Assembly: GCA_040007395.1 (NCBI GenBank)
Contig: JBDTVG010000014.1
Coordinates: 1-60,040, forward strand
Length of the DNA stretch: 60,040 nucleotides
Source: DATGFK01 sp040007395
GTDB lineage: Bacteria; Chloroflexota; Anaerolineae; Aggregatilineales; UBA2796
Reading direction: 5' to 3'
The translations under genes were made by a program, and so were the position numbers. The notes beneath the pieces were generated by a model. The model saw nothing but the letters and a program-made list of their open reading frames with translations. It was not told the origin of the DNA and ran no database searches. How positions within the stretch are numbered: the stretch's first letter is position 1; each line of letters opens with the position of its first letter. Shown here piece after piece: positions 40,095 to 49,466 of this stretch.

Positions 40095-42560
40095 TTAGCC
40101 TCCAGTAGATACCGGGCTGACACCTTCAGCGTTAGCAGGTGGTTTAGGTTGTGCTGTTCTGGGCTTCTTGGGGGCAGGTTTAACCACCTTTTCGGCAGGA
40201 GCCAGTGCGTGCAGAATCACATCATCCATTGACTCAACGTAGACCATCTCAAGATCGCGCAGTATCTTTTTCCGCAATTCGATCAGATCCTTCTGATTGC
40301 GGGTCGGTAACAATACTTTCTTTAATCCAGCGCGGTGGGCTGCCAAGACTTTTTCCTTGATACCACCAACTGGCAGCACACGCCCGCGCAAGGTTATCTC
40401 CCCAGTCATGGCGAGATTGTTAAACACTTTGCGTCCGGTCAAGGCCGAGATCATAGCGGTCGCCAACGTAATTCCAGCGGACGGGCCATCTTTGGGCACA
40501 CCGCCTTCGGGCAGGTGAATATGAATATCCATCTTCTCAAATACACTGTCTTTGATACCCAGCGCCTTTGACCGACTGCGAATATAGCTCAATGCCGCTT
40601 GGGCTGACTCCTGCATTACTTCGCCAAGCTGCCCGGTCAGTGTCAAATTGCCTTTACCCGGCATCAGGTTAACTTCAACCGCCATGACATCGCCACCATT
40701 TTCAGTCCAAGCCAACCCCGTTACCAGCCCCACCTGATCGCCTTCCTCAAGTTTATTTTGGAGATATTGCGGCGGGCCAAGATAGCGCAGCAAACTTTCC
40801 GGCGTAATCCGCTTCCTGAACGCCTTCTTGGTGGCAATGCGTCGTGCAATCTTGCGGCAGATATGGGCAATCTCGCGTTCGAGGTTCCGCACTCCCGCTT
40901 CGTAGGTGTACTCACGAATCATCGTTTGCAGCGTTTTTATATCAAACCGGAGACCTTGATCGATCATGCCATGTTGTTCAAGCTGACGCGGAATCAGGAA
41001 CCGCTGGGCAATCGACAGCTTTTCTTCCTCGGTATAGCCTGCAAACTCGATCAATTCCAAGCGATCAAGCAGCGCTGGAGGAATCGGATCGAGCATGTTG
41101 GCGGTAGTGATAAACAAAACCTTCGAGAGATCGTAAGGCACGTCGAGGTAGTGATCGGAATAGGCATTGTTCTGTTCTGGGTCAAGCACTTCGAGCAGCG
41201 CCGACGACGGATCGCCACGAAAATCCTGACCCAATTTATCGATCTCGTCGAGCATAAACACAGGGTTGATCGTCCCGGCTCGTCGCATCGTCTGGATGAT
41301 CCGACCCGGCAGTGCGCCAATATAGGTACGGCGATGCCCCCGGATTTCGGCTTCATCGCGCACGCCGCCCAAACTCACCCGTACAAACTCACGGCCTAAT
41401 GCCTGCGCGATACTGCGTCCAAGCGATGTTTTGCCCGTTCCGGGTGGCCCGACAAAACACAGAATCGGGCTACGCATTTTTGCGGGAGCAAGCTGGCGCA
41501 CCGCAATGTGTTCGAGAATGCGATCTTTGGCACGCGGCAGACCGAAGTGTTCCTTGCTCAGGACTTCCGCCGCATGGTTAATGTCCAAGTTGTCTTCGGA
41601 GGCTTTAGCCCACGGCAGATCCACCAACCAGTCGATATAGGTGCGGATAATGCCGACTTCGGGAGCCATGGGCGGCATGAGCACGAGCCGGCTGAGTTCT
41701 TTCAAGGCCTTCTCGTGGACTTCTTCGGGCATCTTGGCTTGATCGATTTTCTCGCGTAGGTCAGTAAGTTCTTGCTGGAAGATGTCCGTCTCGCCCAGTT
41801 CGCCTTGAATCACGCGCAGTTGTTCACGTAGAAAGGCTTCGCGCTGCCCTCGATCTACTTCCTGCTGCACCTGAAGATTGATCTGATCTTCGAGTTCTAG
41901 CACATCAAGTTCGCGCCCCAAAAGCACGCTGATACGGTGCAGCCGTTCCATTGGATCGACCAGTTCAAGCAGCGATTGGCGCTCCTCGATATTCAAATCC
42001 AACGAGGAGCCGATCAGGTCGGCAAGCCAGCTTGGTTCCTCGACATTCATCGCGTAGATGTATGCCTCTTCGGGCAGATTGTTGTTAAGCTGCACACACT
42101 TTTCAAAGAGTGCCAACACTGCCCGCATTAATGCTTCAGTCTCGCGAGTCTTGCTATTCTCCTCAACGACAGGCCGTGCCTTGACCCGGAAGTAAGGCTC
42201 GGTGCTGGTGAATTCGACAATCTCAACGCGCCGCCGTCCTTGTGCTAGCACGCTGGTTGTGCCATCGGGCATTCGCATCGGGCGACCCAGCGCCATCTCC
42301 GTCCCGAACACATAGAGATCGTTCGGCTGTGGGTCGGGCAAACTGGTATCAATTTGTGCTACGCCAATCACGGTTTGCTCTTTGCCCTGTGCCGCCATGA
42401 TGGCTGCCAACGAACGATCCCGCCCCACAAAGAGGGGCGCGACCATATTCGGGTAGAGCACCATATCGCGCAGGGGAATTAGCACCGCATCGATCAAGCC
42501 TTCGCTGTCAGTATCAGCGTCATGAACATTGTAGAAATCGCTAAGTCCCTGTCCAAACAT
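40095..42560 (-). CDS. lon: ATP-dependent protease Lon
   Basis: An 821-residue Lon protease. The N-terminal substrate-binding domain (about 20-215) is followed by an AAA+ domain with Walker A GPPGTGKTSLG and Walker B VFMLDEIDK. The C-terminal protease domain holds the catalytic Ser694 in PKDGPSAGI and Lys735 in GGIKEK. A 35-residue Lys/Pro-rich tail extends beyond the normal end. It degrades misfolded and regulatory proteins in the cytoplasm. The start has an AAGGA ribosome binding site. It lies between folC and an AlbA_2/HTH gene. Confidence 0.97.
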   Translation of the reverse strand: MFGQGLSDFYNVHDADTDSEGLIDAVLIPLRDMVLYPNMVAPLFVGRDRSLAAIMAAQGKEQTVIGVAQIDTSLPDPQPNDLYVFGTEMALGRPMRMPDGTTSVLAQGRRRVEIVEFTSTEPYFRVKARPVVEENSKTRETEALMRAVLALFEKCVQLNNNLPEEAYIYAMNVEEPSWLADLIGSSLDLNIEERQSLLELVDPMERLHRISVLLGRELDVLELEDQINLQVQQEVDRGQREAFLREQLRVIQGELGETDIFQQELTDLREKIDQAKMPEEVHEKALKELSRLVLMPPMAPEVGIIRTYIDWLVDLPWAKASEDNLDINHAAEVLSKEHFGLPRAKDRILEHIAVRQLAPAKMRSPILCFVGPPGTGKTSLGRSIAQALGREFVRVSLGGVRDEAEIRGHRRTYIGALPGRIIQTMRRAGTINPVFMLDEIDKLGQDFRGDPSSALLEVLDPEQNNAYSDHYLDVPYDLSKVLFITTANMLDPIPPALLDRLELIEFAGYTEEEKLSIAQRFLIPRQLEQHGMIDQGLRFDIKTLQTMIREYTYEAGVRNLEREIAHICRKIARRIATKKAFRKRITPESLLRYLGPPQYLQNKLEEGDQVGLVTGLAWTENGGDVMAVEVNLMPGKGNLTLTGQLGEVMQESAQAALSYIRSRSKALGIKDSVFEKMDIHIHLPEGGVPKDGPSAGITLATAMISALTGRKVFNNLAMTGEITLRGRVLPVGGIKEKVLAAHRAGLKKVLLPTRNQKDLIELRKKILRDLEMVYVESMDDVILHALAPAEKVVKPAPKKPRTAQPKPPANAEGVSPVSTGG

Positions 42561-42583
42561 CTGGGTAATTCCTTGTAATCGCC

Positions 42584-43972
42584 TTACGTCATACTTTGCA
42601 AAACCTGAACGTCAACTTCGTCCAGATAAGCGGCTCGTGCTGGAGCCAGTCCGAGGATAGTGCGTACTTCCCCTACGATAGACAGTGAACCTGTCACGCA
42701 GGTCAAGTCGCGTGGGCCAGCCAATGCCTCGGCACGGGCTAATGCTTCTTGTGCATCTGGAATAAGGTCAAGTGACCCGGTGTACCCTGACTTGCTAACG
42801 ATCTCCGCAAGCTGTTCAGTGGTGAACGCACGCGGGTTAATCGCCTGCATCAGGATCAAATGTGAGGTAATAGGCAGCAGCGCATTGAACATCCCCAACA
42901 CATCCTTATCGGTGAAAGCACCGAAGATTAGGATCAGTTTTTCGTAGTGGAAAATTGACACCAGCGCCGCAGCCAGCTTTTCCGCCGATGCACCGTTATG
43001 CGCCACATCGAGCACCAACCAAGGCGCACGGCGCACCACTTCGAGCCTTCCGGGCCAATTTACCTGCGCTAATCCACTGCGAATGGTTTGCTGTGTCACT
43101 GCCGCGCCGATCTTTGGATTGGCGACACAAGCATGGTGCAGCGTGGCTAGGGCAACGGTCGCGTTCAAAACCTGATGCCGACCCAGCAGCGGAGTCCAGT
43201 AGCGGTGGGCTACTCCATCCTGAGCACTCACTGTGAACCACTGTCCGTTTTCATCTTGATCTTGTGGTTCAAACGTATAGTCGCGTCCAACCAGAGTCAG
43301 CGGCGCACCGCGATCCGCTGCGATCCGTTCCAACACTTCTAGCGGTTCGTCCAACTGTGGAGCACTAACTGTGGGAATACCCGACTTGATGATACCCGCT
43401 TTCTCGAAGGCAATCTCCGCCAGTGTATTGCCGAGCAACTGCATATGGTCGTAGCTCAGACTGGTAATCGTCGTCACCAGCGGCGCACGGAGAATGTTCG
43501 TTGCGTCCAGTCGTCCTCCCAACCCCACCTCAAATATCGCCACATCGACTTCGGCTTGAGCAAAGTACAAAAAGCCAATGGCGGTTGTGACCTCGAACCA
43601 TGTTAACCCCGGTATTTGCTTGACGAGGGGCTGAATGCGCTCGACCAGCGAGGCCATTACTGCCGTATCGATCAATTCTCCGTTGATCCGAAAGCGCTCT
43701 CGGAAGTCCTGCAAATGCGGCGAAGAATACAGCCCAACCCGCAACCCGGCTGCCTGCAAAACACTGGCACACATCGCACTAACCGAGCCTTTGCCCTTTG
43801 TGCCTGTGACATGGATCGTTGGGTAACTATCCTGCGGATTGCCCAAGGCTGCCATCAGTGCGCGTGGGCGTTCAAGGCTCACGACTTCAGGGGTGTAGCG
43901 TTCTGGGCGCGTGACTTCGTAGTTGATCAAACTGTAGAGATAGTCGAGTGCTTCATTATAATCGAGGGACAT
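42584..43972 (-). CDS. folC: Folylpolyglutamate synthase / dihydrofolate synthase
   Basis: A 462-residue Mur-ligase-family enzyme. The ATP-binding HVTGTKGKGSVSAM loop is at about residue 54, and the family-typical VGLYSSPHL, FEVGLGGRLDATN and LDVAHN motifs are present. It adds glutamate to folates and may also form dihydrofolate from dihydropteroate. It begins the folC-lon-regulator operon (23-base gap to lon). An AGGCGG ribosome binding site precedes the ATG. Confidence 0.93.
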   Translation of the reverse strand: MSLDYNEALDYLYSLINYEVTRPERYTPEVVSLERPRALMAALGNPQDSYPTIHVTGTKGKGSVSAMCASVLQAAGLRVGLYSSPHLQDFRERFRINGELIDTAVMASLVERIQPLVKQIPGLTWFEVTTAIGFLYFAQAEVDVAIFEVGLGGRLDATNILRAPLVTTITSLSYDHMQLLGNTLAEIAFEKAGIIKSGIPTVSAPQLDEPLEVLERIAADRGAPLTLVGRDYTFEPQDQDENGQWFTVSAQDGVAHRYWTPLLGRHQVLNATVALATLHHACVANPKIGAAVTQQTIRSGLAQVNWPGRLEVVRRAPWLVLDVAHNGASAEKLAAALVSIFHYEKLILIFGAFTDKDVLGMFNALLPITSHLILMQAINPRAFTTEQLAEIVSKSGYTGSLDLIPDAQEALARAEALAGPRDLTCVTGSLSIVGEVRTILGLAPARAAYLDEVDVQVLQSMT

Positions 43973-44174
43973 TTATCCGCCTAGACACAAAGAGCGCTCT
44001 ATGGCGCTACCTTCGGGCTTTATTCCGATACGCTCCTGATCTTAACGCCCCATGTCCTCGTTGCCAAGTTAGAAACAATCACAAAATCCCGGCTAACTTT
44101 TCAGGGACATAGGGGTTTCAACGAACGTTACCCGCAATTCACGGTATTCCCTTCGCTATTTAGCGCTGTGCTGC

Positions 44175-44180
44175 TATAAT
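44175..44180 (+). promoter_or_regulatory. Probable -10 element of tgt
   Basis: TATAAT at 44175-44180 lies 31 bases upstream of the tgt start at 44211. The -35 region (TTCGCT, 17 bases further upstream) is weak, so the promoter is partly inferred. Confidence 0.4.
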
Positions 44181-44210
44181 GTGCCGGGAATTCAACGATT
44201 AGAGAAATCG

Positions 44211-45347
44211 ATGTTCAGTTTCGAGCTTCAGGCGATCTGCGGACAAGCCCGCGCCGGGGTACTTCAAACGCCGCATGGCCCTCTTCCTACGCCAGTTTTT
44301 GCGCCGGTCGGCACACAGGCAACTGTGAAAGCCGTCGAGCCGCGAGAATTGAGTGAGCTTGGGGCGACTCTGGTACTCTCCAACACTTACCACCTCTATC
44401 TACGGCCCGGCGATGATTTGATCAGCAATCTTGGCGGGCTGCATCAGTTTATGGGATGGCATGGCCCGATGCTCACCGATTCTGGTGGCTTTCAGGTATT
44501 TAGTCTGGGTGCGTTGCGCCAGATCGACAATGATGGCGTAACCTTTCGCAGCCATCTCGACGGCTCGACTCACCGCTTTACCCCTGAAAAATCGATCCAA
44601 ATCCAGCATCATCTGGGTGCAGACATCATCATGTGTTTTGACGAATGCCCACCGCCGCTAGATCGTGCAGTGGTCGAAGCCGCTACCGCACGGACTCATG
44701 CTTGGGCTACCCGCTGCCTTGAAGAACATCTGCGCTCCGGCAACCTTGAACAGCAAGCGCTTTTTGGGATTGTACAGGGAGGGATTTTTCCAGACTTGCG
44801 AGCCGAGTCTGCCCAAATCCTGACCGCGTTAGACTTGCCTGGTTATGCGATTGGCGGGCTAGCAGTGGGTGAAACTAAGCCACAAATGCTTGCCACACTT
44901 GATCAGACGGTTCCTCTTCTCCCCTCGAATAAACCGCGTTACCTAATGGGGGTCGGCAGTCCAGAAGACCTCGTGAATGGCGTTTCGCGTGGCATTGACA
45001 TTTTTGACTGTGTGTTGCCGACTCGCGTTGCTCGCAACGGATCAGCCTTAACACGGCACGGGCGGCTCAACATGCGTAATCTACAATATGCTACCGACAG
45101 CGCCCCTATCGAAGACGGCTGCACCTGTTATGCGTGCACCAATTTCTCGCGTGCCTATGTGCGACATCTGGTCAAGGCGGGCGAAATTCTGGCGCATCAA
45201 CTTCTGAGTTTGCACAACCTCCACGTCTTGCTCACACTTATGCGTGAAATGCGAGCCGCCATTATAGACGGCACGCTTCCGGCCTACGTCGATGAATTCT
45301 TGGCAAGCTATCGTCCAGCCGGACAAAAAGCTCAAGCCCCCCGGTGA
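44211..45347 (+). CDS. tgt: tRNA-guanine transglycosylase
   Basis: A 378-residue queuine/archaeosine-type tRNA-ribosyltransferase, which exchanges G34 of certain tRNAs for preQ1 in bacteria. The catalytic Asp residues are seen in DSGGFQVFS and FDCVLPTR. The zinc site is CTCYACTNFSRAYVRHL with a later H. The ATG at 44211 (AGAGAA upstream) is preferred over an in-frame ATG at 44181. The other queuosine genes are not in the window. Confidence 0.96.
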   Translation: MFSFELQAICGQARAGVLQTPHGPLPTPVFAPVGTQATVKAVEPRELSELGATLVLSNTYHLYLRPGDDLISNLGGLHQFMGWHGPMLTDSGGFQVFSLGALRQIDNDGVTFRSHLDGSTHRFTPEKSIQIQHHLGADIIMCFDECPPPLDRAVVEAATARTHAWATRCLEEHLRSGNLEQQALFGIVQGGIFPDLRAESAQILTALDLPGYAIGGLAVGETKPQMLATLDQTVPLLPSNKPRYLMGVGSPEDLVNGVSRGIDIFDCVLPTRVARNGSALTRHGRLNMRNLQYATDSAPIEDGCTCYACTNFSRAYVRHLVKAGEILAHQLLSLHNLHVLLTLMREMRAAIIDGTLPAYVDEFLASYRPAGQKAQAPR

Positions 45348-45410
45348 GGTAAGCGCGGATCGTCATGAAAAAAAGTAAACAGGTGTCTGCTAAGCGACTG
45401 CACTGGCGTT

Positions 45411-46367
45411 GTGAAAGTTTACGCTTCAAGCTGTCTGCTGCTTTCGAAAGGACTATCGACGTTGGCTGGTAGTTCGTGCGAGAATGTCCCATGCGAGACT
45501 ATCCCGTGCGAGACTGTGGAGCCTCGTCCGCGTGCGCGTTTGCTGCCTGTGCCCATTAAAGGCGCAAAACGCACTATCGTGATCCTTTCATTGGCACTAG
45601 CAAGCTGCCAAGGCTCAGTGACTCCCATCAAGCCAAGTACCGAAGTGGTGGCGCTGCGTTTTCTAGCGGATAGTACGACTAGCCCTTTGCTACGCGATCT
45701 TGCCAATGCCTACCATCCACCCCGCCTACTGATTACATGGGATCTTCAGGTAGGCACAGGCCGTACCGTGCTCGACTGGCTCAAAACCGCTGAAGCACCC
45801 TATGCAATGCTCGATTATGTGCCTGCCCGCTTCGATAGCAGCCTGTGGACGACTCCCGTCGCACAGGATGGGATCGCCATTGTGGTTCACCCCTTGAACC
45901 CGATTGCGAACCTGACTGCCGCCCAACTGCGAGCGATTCTGCAAGGACAGATCACCAACTGGCAGACACTAGGTGGCGCGAATCTGGCACTAACCGTTGT
46001 TGTCAGTGACGAGGGCAGCAGTGCCTCGGCAATCGTGCAGTCTATTGTGCTCGATGATCGGCGGATGACTCGTGCGGCACGATTGGCAACGACCGATCAA
46101 GCTGTGATCGAAATCGTCGGATCTGATCCCGGCGCGATTGGCTATGTCTCAATGGGTTATTTGGATAACCATGTGAAAGCCGTTTCACTGGAAGGCATCG
46201 CGCTTACCCCGGATAGTGTGACGACACATCAGTATCCCATTGCTGCGCCAATTGTTTTTGCTGGCTTGAAGGAACCTGCTAGCGGTGCTTACCGTGATTT
46301 TTTTGCGTGGGTGCAAAGCCCCGAAGGCCAAACGATTGTTCGGCAGCACTACGGTGCTTTGCCATGA
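45411..46367 (+). CDS. PstS-like phosphate-binding lipoprotein
   Basis: An exported phosphate/anion-binding protein of the PBP-like domain family. A lipobox-type signal (ILSLALASC) suggests a lipoprotein. The later part has TPVAQDGIAIVVHPLNPIANL, LRAILQGQITNW, VVVSDEGSSASAI and DPGAIGYVSMGYL, all usual in PstS-like proteins. The 318-residue reading starts at a GTG with no convincing ribosome binding site. Its first 40 residues, encoded by a 15-base tandem repeat, look non-native, so translation may really begin at a later GTG or TTG (for example 45540 or 45549). No pst permease genes are nearby. Confidence 0.8.
   Translation: MKVYASSCLLLSKGLSTLAGSSCENVPCETIPCETVEPRPRARLLPVPIKGAKRTIVILSLALASCQGSVTPIKPSTEVVALRFLADSTTSPLLRDLANAYHPPRLLITWDLQVGTGRTVLDWLKTAEAPYAMLDYVPARFDSSLWTTPVAQDGIAIVVHPLNPIANLTAAQLRAILQGQITNWQTLGGANLALTVVVSDEGSSASAIVQSIVLDDRRMTRAARLATTDQAVIEIVGSDPGAIGYVSMGYLDNHVKAVSLEGIALTPDSVTTHQYPIAAPIVFAGLKEPASGAYRDFFAWVQSPEGQTIVRQHYGALP
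45476..45520 (+). repeat. Three tandem copies of a 15-base repeat
   Basis: Three near-identical 15-base units (45476-45490, 45491-45505, 45506-45520), based on GTGCGAGACTATCCC. In the reading frame of the lipoprotein gene they encode CENVP, CETIP and CETVE. They lie in the doubtful upstream part of that gene. Confidence 0.7.
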
Positions 46368-46503
46368 ACACTACCATATAGTTAATGTTTGATTTATACG
46401 CTTGATCGGCGCGATTGGCACTGTTGGCAGATCGAGGGTCAAGCCGTGTACAATTGGAAATTCTAGGCGCTGAACCTGGAACTTAACGAAAGGATATTCT
46501 TTT

Positions 46504-47256
46504 ATGCTACGCTTTCGTAAAATGGCCTTGCTTGTTTTGGTCATGGGACTAATCGCGATCTTGTTTACTTCGACACAGCCTGCCAGTGCCAATGTCGTCG
46601 CGCTGAGTCTGACCCGCCGATCCTGCGGGGTCGTGACGGCCTTTGCCACCTATGATGGTTTCTCAGAGGGTACACTGACTTTCTATGTGGCCTTCGCGGT
46701 TGACATCAACAACAACGGGAAGTTTGGCGAAGCGGGTGAACCGATCCGCTTTGTGAAGATTGTACCGGGCGGCGCGGCAGAATATGTCGGAGCGCGACTT
46801 GTGTTCAATCCAGTGCCCGAAGGTTCAACCATCGCCGTGACGGCTTATGAACTGGACAGCGCAGGTGTACCTGTCTCTAAACAGCTTGAACCAGTCAAGT
46901 ACCAATGCACTCACCGACCCGCTATTGATACACTGCCACAGAATACGGGTCAGCCCGAACCGCCGGTAAGCGTTGTGGCGAAGGTCAATATCGACTCGGT
47001 CATTGTATACAGTGCTCCCTCGGCTCGGTCAACTGCGATTGGTGGCTTGGGGCGCGGAGCATTGGTCAATGCCATCGCCCGCAACCAGCGTGGCGACTGG
47101 ATACAGATCGAGTTCAGGGGCGGCTTGGGCTGGATCATGTGGCAGAAGCAAACTCTGCTGCTTGGTCCCTATACGACACTACCTATCTTGCCTAATGTCG
47201 AAATCGCTGCTGCGACCCCTGTGCCGCCAACTGCCACACCTACCCCTAAGCCATAA
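46504..47256 (+). CDS. Secreted SH3-domain protein with Pro-rich tail
   Basis: A 250-residue exported protein: signal peptide (about 1-29, ending near PASAN), a beta-rich N-terminal domain with paired Cys, a bacterial SH3 domain (about 165-220, VYSAPSARSTAIGGLGRGALVNAIARN) and a Thr/Pro-rich C-terminus. Bacterial SH3 domains bind cell-wall or other ligands. An AAGGA ribosome binding site precedes the ATG. Its function is not known. Confidence 0.75.
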   Translation: MLRFRKMALLVLVMGLIAILFTSTQPASANVVALSLTRRSCGVVTAFATYDGFSEGTLTFYVAFAVDINNNGKFGEAGEPIRFVKIVPGGAAEYVGARLVFNPVPEGSTIAVTAYELDSAGVPVSKQLEPVKYQCTHRPAIDTLPQNTGQPEPPVSVVAKVNIDSVIVYSAPSARSTAIGGLGRGALVNAIARNQRGDWIQIEFRGGLGWIMWQKQTLLLGPYTTLPILPNVEIAAATPVPPTATPTPKP

Positions 47257-47263
47257 CGATTTA

Positions 47264-47311
47264 CCTTACCCCCAACCCCTCTCCATTCCGTAGAGAGGGG
47301 TTGGGGTGAGG
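47264..47311. terminator. C/G-rich hairpin, probable bidirectional terminator or dispersed repeat
   Basis: CCTTACCCCCAACCCCTCTC (47264-47283) pairs with GAGAGGGGTTGGGGTGAGG (47293-47311), with one bulge and one mismatch, between convergent genes. The sequence has the look of a dispersed C/G-rich hairpin repeat. Confidence 0.65.
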
Positions 47312-47322
47312 ATAACCTATTG

Positions 47323-47970
47323 TTATGCCGGGACGAGATAGGATTGCACGCCCGACAGCAGCAGCGCCAATCCCTGATCCGTCAGGGGTTCTAGCGAAAG
47401 TTTGCGATCCCCACGCGCCCACTCGAACACGATCCCGAAGATAACCCAACTGATCATCCTCGCGATGGCTTCTGGCGACCCGTGATACTCATGATTCTGA
47501 TGGGAATAACTGCTTGGTTCTGCGATCCACGTTAGCAGCAAATCATAAATGGATCGCTGCACTTGCGAAACCATAAATATCATCTGATCGTGGTTCTGCG
47601 GGATGGGGGTGCAGTGACCCATAAATTCGCCAAGATATTCGCACACAATAATGACAAGCAAGCGGAGATTGGCGGCGGTGAGCGTTGGCGCATCGGGCAG
47701 TTTGCTATCTAACCGCGCTTGAAGGTCTTCCTGCACCCGGTAATTCATCAGGGCGTACTTGTCCTCGAAATGGGCATAGAACGTCGCTCGGTTCACTTCC
47801 GCACGGGTACTAATGTCTTGTACCGTGATGTCTGAAAAATCCTTCTCTTTCAGTAAATCCGCCAGCGCTTGCAGCAAAAGCTGACGGGTGCGTTTGATAC
47901 GCGGATCGAGCTTCGATTCACGAGGCTTCGCCTCATTGATCTTTGCGATCTTTGGTTCGTTTATCAACAC
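47323..47970 (-). CDS. TetR-family transcriptional regulator
   Basis: A TetR/AcrR-type repressor. The N-terminal DNA-binding helix-turn-helix is seen in ITVQDISTRAEVNRATFYAHFEDK, and the C-terminal part is a helical ligand-binding domain (TetR_C, about 80-205). The GTG at 47970 has an AAAGG ribosome binding site and is preferred; an ATG at 48006 in the same frame gives a 227-residue reading. It is divergent from a DoxX-like gene and probably represses it through repeats in the space between them. Confidence 0.88.
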   Translation of the reverse strand: MLINEPKIAKINEAKPRESKLDPRIKRTRQLLLQALADLLKEKDFSDITVQDISTRAEVNRATFYAHFEDKYALMNYRVQEDLQARLDSKLPDAPTLTAANLRLLVIIVCEYLGEFMGHCTPIPQNHDQMIFMVSQVQRSIYDLLLTWIAEPSSYSHQNHEYHGSPEAIARMISWVIFGIVFEWARGDRKLSLEPLTDQGLALLLSGVQSYLVPA

Positions 47971-48046
47971 TTTGACCTTTCTGTTGTCTAAGCGACAAAC
48001 CTTCATTATTGTTGGTTGAATTAAAGTGCCCCCACCATTAGCATTA

Positions 48047-48073
48047 TAAACAACAACCGCTGTTTAAACAACA
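48047..48073. promoter_or_regulatory. Candidate TetR operator between tetR-like and doxX-like genes
   Basis: TAAACAACA occurs at 48047-48055 and 48065-48073, 18 bases apart. An overlapping palindrome CTGTT-TAAAC-AACAG is centred near 48067. Repeats at this position, between divergent genes, fit regulation by the neighbouring TetR protein. Confidence 0.45.
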
Positions 48074-48118
48074 GATGTAAATCTGGCTACTAGAACTTTC
48101 CAAAAGGGGAAAACCATC

Positions 48119-48490
48119 GTGAATATCGTCATCTGGATTGTACAAATTCTTCTCGCGCTAGCTTTTGGCATGGCAGGCATTCTAAAAACCACTCAGCCTT
48201 TAGACAAGCTAAGTGAGCGTATGGGCTGGGTCAAGGACTTTCCGCCTGCTATTGTGCGATTGATTGGGACACTGGAATTGTTGGCGGCGATTGGGCTGAT
48301 CTTGCCCGCGCTGACAGGCATATTGCCGATACTGACACCGTTGGCAGCCGTTGGCCTTGTGCTGACCATGATCGGTGCAGCCCTCACTCATGCACGGCGC
48401 GGAGAATACAGCGGTATCGGGGCGAACATCATCCTACTGCTGCTTGCTGCCTTCGTTGTCTATGGACGTTTCGTGGCAGTGCCGCTGTAA
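48119..48490 (+). CDS. DoxX-like membrane protein
   Basis: A 123-residue membrane protein with four hydrophobic segments, of the DoxX/DoxX_2 type. It starts IVQILLALAFGMAGILKTTQPLDKLSERMGWV, with the conserved KTTQP region, and ends in a helix pair. DoxX proteins are linked to oxidative stress and quinone metabolism, but function is poorly defined. The start is a GTG with AAAGGGG upstream. It is divergent from the TetR gene, so it is likely its target. Confidence 0.8.
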   Translation: MNIVIWIVQILLALAFGMAGILKTTQPLDKLSERMGWVKDFPPAIVRLIGTLELLAAIGLILPALTGILPILTPLAAVGLVLTMIGAALTHARRGEYSGIGANIILLLLAAFVVYGRFVAVPL

Positions 48491-48726
48491 TTCGTAGGGG
48501 AGTGTGCCTTTTTTCCCAAAAGAGAAGTGAAACATGAGCCATCTACTAAATTCGAGATGACTCATGTATTCATGCTAATCACAATTTGCAATAGTCATTG
48601 TTTAGACTCCTCGTCAATCCTTTTCCAAAAATCGTGATCTACTGATTTTTTCGGGATTTGCGATCGACACAATTTTCAACGATGATAGTCTGGGATAGTG
48701 CATTGTCAGGCCATCAAGGGGTGAAA

Positions 48727-49293
48727 ATGTCGTCAACAATTGATTCTGCACAAATTAACGCTCTAATCGCGGAAAAACGGTATGAGGAAGCCAAAACCAT
48801 TCTTCGGCAGTCTAGCGACCCGGTGGCGAAAAGCTGGTTAGCAAGACTCGAAACGGCATATCCCACACCGGGCGCGCAGCGCCTAGGGTCGAGAGAACCG
48901 TATCCGGCGTGGAATACGGGTGTGAATAGCAATGTTTATCCGACAATGCGCGAACGTGGTGGCTGCCTCACGGCTTGGCTACTTCTCGCATCGCTTGCCA
49001 ACCCAGCCGGCGTACTGTATTACCTCTTGAATGGTAACGGTTTAACCCGTGTGCTCCATCTAGGCAGTTGGGTGATTCCAACCTTCACACTAATTGGTGT
49101 TTTGATTACTATCTGCGTCGTCGGCATATGGCAGTGGAAAAAATGGGGCGTGCAAGGGTTTTTAATATTAGGAACCATTACCTTCTTTCTGAATCTATTC
49201 ACATTGGGTCTAAGTGCTGGGACAATCGGGGGTCTTTTGGGCATGGGTACCGTTTGGTATCTTGTCCACAACAAGTGGGAGCAGTTTGAATAA
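48727..49293 (+). CDS. Membrane protein with short helical N-terminus, unknown function
   Basis: A 188-residue protein: a hydrophilic helical head (about 1-45, TPR-like), a Pro/Gly-rich linker and about three to four C-terminal transmembrane helices. No family is recognised. The ATG at 48727 has an AAGGGG ribosome binding site five bases upstream; an in-frame ATG at 48658 lacks one. It is monocistronic and converges with the adenylate cyclase gene. Confidence 0.7.
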   Translation: MSSTIDSAQINALIAEKRYEEAKTILRQSSDPVAKSWLARLETAYPTPGAQRLGSREPYPAWNTGVNSNVYPTMRERGGCLTAWLLLASLANPAGVLYYLLNGNGLTRVLHLGSWVIPTFTLIGVLITICVVGIWQWKKWGVQGFLILGTITFFLNLFTLGLSAGTIGGLLGMGTVWYLVHNKWEQFE

Positions 49294-49466
49294 TCCTCGG
49301 CTCCTTTTCCTCCACTTGCGTGCGAAAAAGGAGCGGAGGATAGGGTAAGCACTGCCACACAACGCCAATCGCGATCTACTGAAATTCGGGATGACTCATG
49401 TTAGTGTGAAGGCGGTGTATCATGAGATCATCATTTCAAATCATCGATAGGGCGTTCTATTGTGTT

